Source: an uncultured Eubacteriales bacterium
GTDB lineage: Bacteria > Bacillota > Clostridia > Oscillospirales > Oscillospiraceae
Direction: 5' to 3'
NCBI GenBank assembly: GCA_900544405.1
Contig: UQVA01000009.1
Location: 1-64,000 of the forward strand
Length of the DNA: 64,000 bases
Position numbers and translations under genes: made by a program. Under the pieces are notes generated by a model. It was not told the DNA's origin. It ran no database searches and saw nothing but the letters and a program-made list of their open reading frames with translations. Of this stretch, positions 1 to 6,810 are shown piece after piece (position 1 is the stretch's first letter; each line of letters starts with the position of its first letter).

Positions 1-48
1 CACCCCACTTATTAGATAGTATATCATACTTGTCTAACAAATGGGGTG
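1..48. repeat. Imperfect inverted repeat at the window edge
   Basis: Two arms of about 19 bases (CACCCCACTTATTAGATAG and CTTGTCTAACAAATGGGGTG) pair around a 9-base centre. Several mismatches are G-U compatible, as expected of an RNA hairpin. It lies 32 bases past the stop of the leftward transporter operon, so it may be that operon's terminator. It could instead be the end of a small repeat element that continues outside the window. Confidence 0.5.
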
Positions 49-79
49 CAGTTCATTTTCACGGCCCGGGGGAAATTTT

Positions 80-880
80 TTATTCGCTCTGGGAAATATC
101 CATGCCAAAATACTTTTCGGACAGCCGGGTCAGTTCCCCGGAGTCGGACAGTTCCTCCAATGCCTGGTTCACGGCCTCCAGCAGGCTGGCAGTCTCGGCG
201 CCCTTGCGCATGGGGATGGCCACCTGAGTGGCATCCGGATCCAGAGTGGCGACCTTGATGGGGGCGTCCGGATGGGCCTTCCTGTAATCATTGAAGGTCA
301 CTTCCGCATTCAGCGTGGCGTCGATGCGACCGCTGAGCAGCAGCTCAAAGGTCTGCTCCAGATCGTCCACGCCGGTGACGGTAGCGCCGTACTTCTCGGC
401 CACCTCGGCATAGGTGCTGGAAATGGTGTTTGCAGTCTTTTTGCCCTTCAGGTCCTCCATGGACTGGATGGAATCATCGTCGCTCTTGACGATGACTGCC
501 GTGCGGTTGTAGGCATAGGGGGTGGAGAAGTCGTATTTCAGCTGCCGCTCCTCGGTAATATCCACGCCGTTGACCATGATGTCGTAGCGTCCGGCGTCCA
601 GACCGGCCAGCAAGCCATCCCACTCGCCTTCCACGAAGGTGGCCTTCACGCCCAGCTTCTCGGCGATCAGCTGAGCCACTTCCACATCGTAGCCCACCAG
701 GTTATCCTGCTCATCGTGATAGGTCCAGGGGGCCCAGGTGCCCTCCATGGCCACCACGATCTCGCCCTTTTCCTTGATCTGGCTCAGAAGGTCCCCGGTG
801 TCCTCGGCCTTTTTTTCGCCGCAGGCGGTCAGGCTCAGGGCCAGCACCAGGCACAGAGCCAATGCGATCCATTTTTTCAT
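80..880 (-). CDS. Amino-acid (probably cystine) ABC transporter, substrate-binding lipoprotein
   Basis: This 266-residue protein is an extracellular solute-binding protein family 3 member. Residues 1-20 form a lipoprotein signal ending in a lipobox (LTAC, lipidated Cys20), so it should be tethered outside the membrane. The body shows the family signatures WAPWTYHDE, LVGYDVEVA, EWDGLLAGLDAGRYDI and YDFSTPY. These match the cystine-binding branch (TcyA/FliY type) best, but polar amino acid specificity cannot be fixed from sequence alone. It is the last gene of a permease-ATPase-binding protein operon transcribed leftward; the ATPase gene ends 12 bases upstream. The ATG is preceded by AAGGAG. 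Confidence 0.9.
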   Translation of the reverse strand: MKKWIALALCLVLALSLTACGEKKAEDTGDLLSQIKEKGEIVVAMEGTWAPWTYHDEQDNLVGYDVEVAQLIAEKLGVKATFVEGEWDGLLAGLDAGRYDIMVNGVDITEERQLKYDFSTPYAYNRTAVIVKSDDDSIQSMEDLKGKKTANTISSTYAEVAEKYGATVTGVDDLEQTFELLLSGRIDATLNAEVTFNDYRKAHPDAPIKVATLDPDATQVAIPMRKGAETASLLEAVNQALEELSDSGELTRLSEKYFGMDISQSE

Positions 881-892
881 AAAAATTGCTCC

Positions 893-1651
893 TTATTTGC
901 TTATTTCTTCAGGAATTCCTCCCTGGGTCAACCGTAAAAACGCACGGGTGCGCTCCTCCTTGGGATGCTCGAAGAAATCCTCCGAGCTGCCCTGCTCGAT
1001 GATTTTTCCGTCCTCCATGAGAATGACCTTGTTGGACACCGTCCGGGCAAAGCCCATCTCGTGGGTCACCACCAGCATGGTCATGCCCTCCCGGGCCAGG
1101 TCCCGCATGACGGACAGCACCTCGCCGGTAAGCTCCGGGTCCAGTGCGGAGGTGGGTTCATCAAAATAAATGATCTCCGGGTCCGTGGCTACGGCACGGG
1201 CGATGGCCACCCGCTGCTGCTGGCCGCCGGACAACTGGTCCGGATAGAAGTCCACCCGGTCCGCCAGACCCACCTTGGCCAGGGCCTTTTTGCCGATTTC
1301 CATGGCCTGGGCCTTGGGCATTTTCCGCCCGACGATCAGCCCCTCGGTGACATTCTGCAGGGCAGTCTTGTTGAGAAACAGGTTGTAATTCTGAAACACG
1401 AAGGCGGTTTTCTGCCGGATCTTGGCAATATCCCGCTTATGGACGCGGCCGAATACGTAGGTCTCCCCGTCGAAAATCAGCTCGCCGCCGTCGGCTGTCT
1501 CCAGAAAATTCATGCACCGCAGCAGCGTGGTCTTGCCGCTGCCGCTGGGGCCCAGAATGGCCACCACGTCCCCCTGCTCCACCGTCAAATCGATGCCCTT
1601 CAGGACCTCCGTAGGGCCGAAGGATTTTTGAATATTCCGTACCGAAAGCAT
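893..1651 (-). CDS. Amino-acid ABC transporter, ATP-binding protein
   Basis: This is a polar amino acid ABC ATPase of about 252 residues. The Walker A motif is GPSGSGKTT, the Q-loop FVFQNYNLF, the signature LSGGQQQR, Walker B IIYFDEPTSALD, and the switch histidine lies in VVTHEMGFA. I place the start at the ATG at 1651, which has a purine-rich GAAAGGCGGG just upstream and sits directly against the permease stop. A frame extension to 1678 would overlap the permease and lacks its own ribosome site. It powers uptake with the permease at 1653-2330 and the lipoprotein at 80-880. Confidence 0.92.
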   Translation of the reverse strand: MLSVRNIQKSFGPTEVLKGIDLTVEQGDVVAILGPSGSGKTTLLRCMNFLETADGGELIFDGETYVFGRVHKRDIAKIRQKTAFVFQNYNLFLNKTALQNVTEGLIVGRKMPKAQAMEIGKKALAKVGLADRVDFYPDQLSGGQQQRVAIARAVATDPEIIYFDEPTSALDPELTGEVLSVMRDLAREGMTMLVVTHEMGFARTVSNKVILMEDGKIIEQGSSEDFFEHPKEERTRAFLRLTQGGIPEEISK

Positions 1652-1652
1652 C

Positions 1653-2330
1653 TTATCCCGCCTTTCTTCTGTGGGCATTGAGCTTCTTCTCGCCCCAGCT
1701 TTGCAGCTTGGTCAGCACCGTGGAGAACAGCAGGTAGATCAGGCCCACCTCGATGTACAAAAGCAGCGGCTCATGGGTCCGGGCCACGATGCGCTGGGTG
1801 GCCATGAACATCTCCGTGACGGTGATGTTAGCAGCCAGGGACGTATCCTTCACCATGGCGATCAGGGAGTTGGACAGAGGTGGAAAGGCCGTCCGCATAG
1901 CCTGGGGCAGAATGATGCGCCGCATAATCTGCAAGTAGTTCAGGCCCACGCAGTACCCGGCCTCCAGCTGGCCCACCGGCACGGCTTCCAGGGCTGCCCG
2001 GATGGTCTCGGCGCTGTACGCCCCTTCATTCAGAGAAAACACCAGCACCGCCGCCGGGAACGGCTCCATGAGAATACCCAGCTTGGGGAATCCGTAGAAC
2101 ACCACGAACAGCTGTACCAGCAGCGGGGTCCCCCGGAAGATCCAGATGTAAAACCGGCAAAGCTGCTTGAGGACCTTCACGTTGGCAAACTGCACCATGG
2201 CCACGCACACGGCGATGACCATAGCCAGCGAGAAGGAAATGACCGTCAAGGGAATGGTTGCGGTCAGCCCCGGCAGGAGGATTTTCCAGAAGGAATCCGC
2301 CAGCAGGGACCAGATACGGGAAGAAAACAC
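1653..2330 (-). CDS. Amino-acid ABC transporter, permease
   Basis: This 225-residue membrane protein belongs to the His/Glu/Gln/Arg permease family. Its cytoplasmic coupling (EAA) loop reads GLNYLQIMRRIILPQAMR. I choose the GTG at 2330 (first residues FSSRIWSLL) because GGAGG lies seven bases upstream. The longer ATG-started frame at 2393 would begin inside the -35 box of the promoter at 2365-2393, so it cannot be transcribed from that promoter. It is the first gene of the operon. Confidence 0.9.
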   Translation of the reverse strand: MFSSRIWSLLADSFWKILLPGLTATIPLTVISFSLAMVIAVCVAMVQFANVKVLKQLCRFYIWIFRGTPLLVQLFVVFYGFPKLGILMEPFPAAVLVFSLNEGAYSAETIRAALEAVPVGQLEAGYCVGLNYLQIMRRIILPQAMRTAFPPLSNSLIAMVKDTSLAANITVTEMFMATQRIVARTHEPLLLYIEVGLIYLLFSTVLTKLQSWGEKKLNAHRRKAG

Positions 2331-2364
2331 GTCCGTTCCTCCAATATGAAACAGATTTTCGTTT

Positions 2365-2393
2365 ATGATACCATGATTTTCCGTGAATTGCAA
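2365..2393 (-). promoter_or_regulatory. Sigma-A type promoter of the amino-acid transporter operon
   Basis: On the minus strand TTGCAA (2388-2393) and TATCAT (2365-2370) are separated by exactly 17 bases. The -10 box lies 34 bases ahead of the GTG start at 2330. Confidence 0.75.
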
Positions 2394-2396
2394 GTA

Positions 2397-2423
2397 GAAA
2401 CCTACTGAATTGGTAGGAGTTTC
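2397..2423. promoter_or_regulatory. Palindromic operator candidate upstream of the transporter promoter
   Basis: The dyad is GAAAC-T-CCTAC, a 7-base centre, GTAGG-TTTC on the minus strand. It ends four bases before the -35 box, a position suited to a regulator. Its CCTAC/GTAGG half-sites recall sites of Rrf2-family sulfur regulators (CymR type), which would fit a cystine transporter. That identification is from memory of the motif and is tentative. Confidence 0.45.
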
Positions 2424-2435
2424 TTTGTAGAAATT

Positions 2436-2458
2436 GCCGTACCGGCAGCCGGTACGGC
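2436..2458. terminator. Hairpin terminator after the lipid kinase gene
   Basis: A perfect 10-base-pair stem (GCCGTACCGG / CCGGTACGGC) with a 3-base loop begins 8 bases past the kinase stop. Only a short U tract follows, so strength is uncertain. Confidence 0.6.
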
Positions 2459-2465
2459 ATTTTGC

Positions 2466-3344
2466 TTATACGTTTGCGGTCTCCCGGACGGGAACGCCCA
2501 GGGCGTGGTAGCTTTTCACATCCAGAATGGTCTCGCCGTCCACCTGCAAGGGGGTGGGCTGGTCGAATTCCACGGTAATATCGTGGCCGGTCAGCACGCT
2601 GACCATTTCCCGATGCTCCACATGCTTGCCCTGGAAAATGGAGGGGAACACCATCAGGGCCTTCAGCTTGCCCACGCCGTAATAGACCATCACGGACAGC
2701 TTCCGGCTGGGGTCGGACCGGTCCTGATCCGGGGTAGGCATCATGCCGCCGCCATAGTGCCGGCCGAACATGGTGGGGGCCAGCCAGACCTTCTTGAATT
2801 CGTGCCGGTCCCCGTCCACGGTAATGACGGCATTGGTGGGCTTATAGTGAAACAGCAGGCCCTTGATGGCGATGGCGGTATAGTTGATGGGCTTGTCACT
2901 CTTTTCCCGCTGCTCATCGCCTACCTGGCAGCAGTAGCCGTCGATGCCGTAGCCGATGCCGTTCAGGAACCGGTAGCACTTGCCCTTCACCTCCACGGTG
3001 GGCAGGCCCAGAAGGTATTCTTTCAGAGAAAAAGGCTCACAGCCCTTGGTCTTGCCCAGGTCCGTGAGGAAATCGTTGCCGCTGCCGGTGGCGTAATAAT
3101 AAATTTCATTAGGGATGTTCAGGCCCTCCGTGTCGTTGATGAACCGATTCAGGGTGCCGTCTCCGCCGGAAAGGATGATCCGGGTCTCCGGATCCAAGCC
3201 GGCAAACAGCTTGGCATAGTCGTCAATTTCGGTCATATCCTGGTATTTCAGGCTGTCGCCCAGGAGGATTTTGCTCAGATTGCGGGTCTCCCGTCCGGCT
3301 GTGCCGTTGCCAGCATGGGGATTAAAGAGGATCAGGTCGGTCAT
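2466..3344 (-). CDS. Diacylglycerol/lipid kinase family protein
   Basis: This 292-residue soluble enzyme belongs to the DAGK catalytic family (DgkB/YegS/BmrU type), which phosphorylates membrane lipids with ATP. The nucleotide loop GGDGT is at residues 60-64, followed by the partner motif ATGSGNDF near residue 100. The N-terminal LFNPHAGNG is also characteristic. I use the ATG at 3344, six bases after AAGGAAG; a TTG two codons earlier is too close to that site. The gene stands alone between two terminators. The substrate lipid cannot be told from sequence. Confidence 0.88.
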   Translation of the reverse strand: MTDLILFNPHAGNGTAGRETRNLSKILLGDSLKYQDMTEIDDYAKLFAGLDPETRIILSGGDGTLNRFINDTEGLNIPNEIYYYATGSGNDFLTDLGKTKGCEPFSLKEYLLGLPTVEVKGKCYRFLNGIGYGIDGYCCQVGDEQREKSDKPINYTAIAIKGLLFHYKPTNAVITVDGDRHEFKKVWLAPTMFGRHYGGGMMPTPDQDRSDPSRKLSVMVYYGVGKLKALMVFPSIFQGKHVEHREMVSVLTGHDITVEFDQPTPLQVDGETILDVKSYHALGVPVRETANV

Positions 3345-3428
3345 GGTCAACTTCCTTTTCTTTCGATTTTGCGCATGAAAATTCCCGCCTGCCGACAGCC
3401 GGGGAGAATATCGACATCATTTTACAAA

Positions 3429-3463
3429 AATCTCCCGGTCCTGTCAAGCAGGGCCGGGAGATT
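3429..3463 (-). terminator. Terminator of the hybrid kinase pair
   Basis: A stem of AATCTCCCGG and CCGGGAGATT, interrupted by one mismatch, is followed on the minus strand by a T-rich run. It lies 27 bases past the stop of the kinase at 3490-6780. Confidence 0.75.
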
Positions 3464-3489
3464 CCACAGTTTTTACCATTTTCCGGAAA

Positions 3490-6400
3490 TTATGCTTCGT
3501 TTTTCCGATACCGGGCGATGACCCGCAGGGTCCTGTCCATATCCAAGGGCTTTGCCAGATGGTCATTCATGCCCGCCTGACGGCACTTGGCAATGTCCTC
3601 CAAAAAGGCGTTGGCGGTCATAGCCACGATGGGGACCGTCTTTCCGTCAGGCCGGTCCAAAGCCCGGATGGCCTGGGTGGCCTGATAGCCGTCCAAAATG
3701 GGCATCATCACATCCATCAAAATCACATCATAATACCCCGGCGCATGGGCGGAAAAAGCCTCTACCGCCTCTTGTCCGTTCCCGGCCAACTCCACCTTTG
3801 CCCCCGCATCTTCCAGCAGGAACTGGGCGATCTCCGCATTCAGGGGGCTGTCCTCCACCAGCAGCAGGTGCATTCCGGCGATATTCCCGGCAGTCTCCTG
3901 CTGTTGACCGTTGGCTGCGCCGCCCTTGGGGTCCGGCCGGAAGGGCAGCGTCACAACGAAGGTAGAGCCTACGTCCTTCATACTCCGCACCGCAATATCG
4001 CCGCCCATTTTGTCCACCAGCTTCTTCACGATGGCCATACCCAGGCCCGTTCCGTTATACCGTCCCCGGCTGCCGGAGCACTCCTGGGTAAAGGGCTCAA
4101 ACATCCGCTTCTGGAAGTCCTCGCCCATACCGATGCCCGTGTCCTCGATGGTAAAGCGGAACAGGATTTGTTCCTTGTTCCGCCCGATCTCCTCGGCGCC
4201 CAGCAGCACACTGCCGCCGGGGCGGTTGTATTTCACCGCATTGGAGAGGATATTCGTCAGAAGCTGGCGCACATGGACCGGGCTTCCCAACACATAGGGA
4301 TGCTCCAAGGGCTTCCGGGTCTTGCGGAGCACCGTCACGTTCCGCTCCACCGCCTGAGTGGCGATCAGGTCCTGACAGGTGTCCAGCAGCTCGTTCAGGT
4401 CGAAGGGGTCCTGAGAAAGAACCACCTCGCCGCTTTCCATTTTGCTCATGTCCAGCACGTCGTTCACCAGCGACATCAGGTGTACGGCAGCGTTTCGCCC
4501 TTTTTCCCGGTTCTCCGCCAGTCGGGCAGTATCGTTGGGGCACTTGTCGGACATTTCGATGAGGCCCAGGATACCGTTGATGGGAGTGCGGATGTCGTGG
4601 CTCATCCGGGCCAGGAAGTCGGATTTTGCCGCATTGGCCAGCTTGGCTTCCTGCAATGCCTGTCCCAGTGCCTGATTGGCTTCCTTCAGGGTCTTCCGGG
4701 TTCGTTCCTCCTCCCTGGTCTCCCGGGTAATGTCCCGGCCGATGATGGTGGCAAGAATATGGCCGTTCTCCCAGTTCTCCATCATCAGCACCGTCACCCG
4801 GACGTACATATCCAGCCGGGCATCATAATAGTCAAAGTCCACGTTCCGCTTCCCCAGGGCGTAGCTTTCCAGCAGCCCCCGGACGGAGAGGGAATCCAGA
4901 GAATTCTCCCCGGACTGGACGGAAGTCAGCACCTGCCGGAATCTTCCTATCAGCTGATCGAAGTCCACAGGGGTCTGCAATCCCGCCATTTGTACGGGAT
5001 TTTCCCCGTTTTTCATCACGAATTCCCGCTCCAGCACACCGGTCGTCAGGTCCACACAGAAGGTATATTCGCAGTTGTGCTGCAAGGCGTCCCGGTACTG
5101 CCGCCGCTCCTGGCGATAAAGCTGGTTGGAACGCTCGTACCGGTCCACGTCCATGAAAAAGCCGTAAAGCACACTGCGGCCCTGTTCGTCCACGCCCCGC
5201 TTTCCGCTGTCCAGGATCCATTTCCGGGAGCCGTCCCTGCACTGGACCCGATACCGTCCGGAATAGGTGTCCCCCCGGGCAAACTGCCTGTGCATATCGG
5301 CGCAGACACGCTCCCGGTCCTCCGGCAGAATATTTCCCCCGGCCCTGCCGCCGCAGGCAGCCAGGAATTCCGCCACGCTGTCATAGCCCTGGTTTTTCGC
5401 CACGGACTCGGACACATACAGGAAGGGATAGCCTTCCCGGTCGGCAACAATCACATAGCCGCCGTTGATGCCGCACCGGACCGCATCCATCTGCACATTC
5501 ATCCGGGCGTTGTCCTGGGTCAGCTTCCGGTTGTCCGTGAGAATATTTTCCTGCCGTTCCAGCTCCCGGCGGCGGGTATCGTCGATGGTCTGGCCCATAA
5601 AAAGCACATGGGTGGTGCTCTCCCCGGTCTGCTCCGCCGGCAGGAAGCACACCCGCATCCAGTTTCCGTTGCAGTTCAGGTAGTCCTGAAGGATATACGC
5701 CTTGCCCTTCAGCCGGTCCGGCAGAGTCGCCGTATTCAGAAAACGGCGCATCTCCTCCCGGTACTGCTCCGTAACCACCTGTTCCAAATACCGGTCAATA
5801 ATCTTGCGGATGCTGCCCGCCCCGGAGGCGGTATCCCGGGCCAGATCCGTCAGCCGCAGCTCCACATAGGTATCTGCCTCCAGGTCCAGATAATAGCCAA
5901 ATTGATAGGTCGCACACAGGGCCCGGATCACCGTGTTGGAAAGGGCTTGAGACTTTTTTGCCTCCGCCAGAGCCGCCCCCTTGCGCTGAATTTCCAGCTG
6001 CTGGGCCCGCTCGGAATCAATATCCCGGACATACCACATGGCGCTGGGATGCTCCGGCGAAAAATCCGCAGTCGGCAGAAAGATGGTCTCCACCCAGCGG
6101 TACTGTTCCCCAACCTTCCGCCGGTAGGAAAGCTGCACATGGCCCTTTTCGCCGCTCAACGCTTCCGCAAGGCTCTCTGCGCTGCGGAATACCCGGAGGC
6201 TCTCCCGTTGGGCCGGGTCCACAAGATCTACGATCAGATGGCGCATGGTCTCCCGGATGGAATTGTGCACGGCAGCGGCGTTGGGATCCGTTTGCAGATC
6301 GTAGATCCAATCCCGGCTCAGGTCCAGATAGCTGATGCGGTAATACCGGTCCTTCAGCAACCGCATAGCCTCCTGAGTCAGGGACTGACGGCGCATGGTC

Positions 6401-6780
6401 TCCGTTATGTCCTGATGGTAGCCCCGGAATACCAGACCGTTCCCGGCATCCTGCTCCCGCCAGCCGCCGCAGCGGAAATAGACCACGCCCTTGGTGGGAT
6501 GGACCCAGCGATAAGTGATCTCATCCCGGCCCTGCCCCGCCAAATTCCGCTCGTAGGCATGGAACAGCGTCCGGTCCTCCGGAAAAATCCGGGCATTCAG
6601 GATCACATTTGTCTGTTCCGGGGTCTCCGTGCCGGTCAACCCCATCAGGTCTCTCATATTTTGGTTTACATAAAGTCTCTTTTCCGAATCCGGCCCAATT
6701 TCCAACCGCCACAAGCCCAGCATGGCTCCCAGCAGGGTCTGGTCGGCCTCCCGGTCCGGGCTGTATGTCTCTTTCTCCAC
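3490..6780 (-). CDS. Multi-PAS hybrid sensor histidine kinase with receiver domain
   Basis: A 1,096-residue cytoplasmic-looking hybrid kinase without clear membrane segments. The first 680 residues hold about five PAS-like modules (one ends GYHQDITE near 125; another, YVIVADREGYPFLYVSESV, lies near 440). A dimerisation helix follows with phospho-acceptor SHDIRTPINGILG (His near 725). The ATPase domain has N box NILSNAVKYN and G boxes DTGIGM and GTGLGMAIV. The C-terminal receiver carries acidic VEDSP and phospho-acceptor LMDVMMP (Asp near 1018). The GTG start at 6780 lies six bases after GGAGGG. It is 30 bases downstream of a paralogous kinase, so both share a promoter. No output domain is present; signalling presumably passes to an unlinked partner. 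Confidence 0.9.
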   Translation of the reverse strand: MEKETYSPDREADQTLLGAMLGLWRLEIGPDSEKRLYVNQNMRDLMGLTGTETPEQTNVILNARIFPEDRTLFHAYERNLAGQGRDEITYRWVHPTKGVVYFRCGGWREQDAGNGLVFRGYHQDITETMRRQSLTQEAMRLLKDRYYRISYLDLSRDWIYDLQTDPNAAAVHNSIRETMRHLIVDLVDPAQRESLRVFRSAESLAEALSGEKGHVQLSYRRKVGEQYRWVETIFLPTADFSPEHPSAMWYVRDIDSERAQQLEIQRKGAALAEAKKSQALSNTVIRALCATYQFGYYLDLEADTYVELRLTDLARDTASGAGSIRKIIDRYLEQVVTEQYREEMRRFLNTATLPDRLKGKAYILQDYLNCNGNWMRVCFLPAEQTGESTTHVLFMGQTIDDTRRRELERQENILTDNRKLTQDNARMNVQMDAVRCGINGGYVIVADREGYPFLYVSESVAKNQGYDSVAEFLAACGGRAGGNILPEDRERVCADMHRQFARGDTYSGRYRVQCRDGSRKWILDSGKRGVDEQGRSVLYGFFMDVDRYERSNQLYRQERRQYRDALQHNCEYTFCVDLTTGVLEREFVMKNGENPVQMAGLQTPVDFDQLIGRFRQVLTSVQSGENSLDSLSVRGLLESYALGKRNVDFDYYDARLDMYVRVTVLMMENWENGHILATIIGRDITRETREEERTRKTLKEANQALGQALQEAKLANAAKSDFLARMSHDIRTPINGILGLIEMSDKCPNDTARLAENREKGRNAAVHLMSLVNDVLDMSKMESGEVVLSQDPFDLNELLDTCQDLIATQAVERNVTVLRKTRKPLEHPYVLGSPVHVRQLLTNILSNAVKYNRPGGSVLLGAEEIGRNKEQILFRFTIEDTGIGMGEDFQKRMFEPFTQECSGSRGRYNGTGLGMAIVKKLVDKMGGDIAVRSMKDVGSTFVVTLPFRPDPKGGAANGQQQETAGNIAGMHLLLVEDSPLNAEIAQFLLEDAGAKVELAGNGQEAVEAFSAHAPGYYDVILMDVMMPILDGYQATQAIRALDRPDGKTVPIVAMTANAFLEDIAKCRQAGMNDHLAKPLDMDRTLRVIARYRKNEA

Positions 6781-6810
6781 GATGCTCCCTCCAATGGATG
6801 GTTTTCGGGT

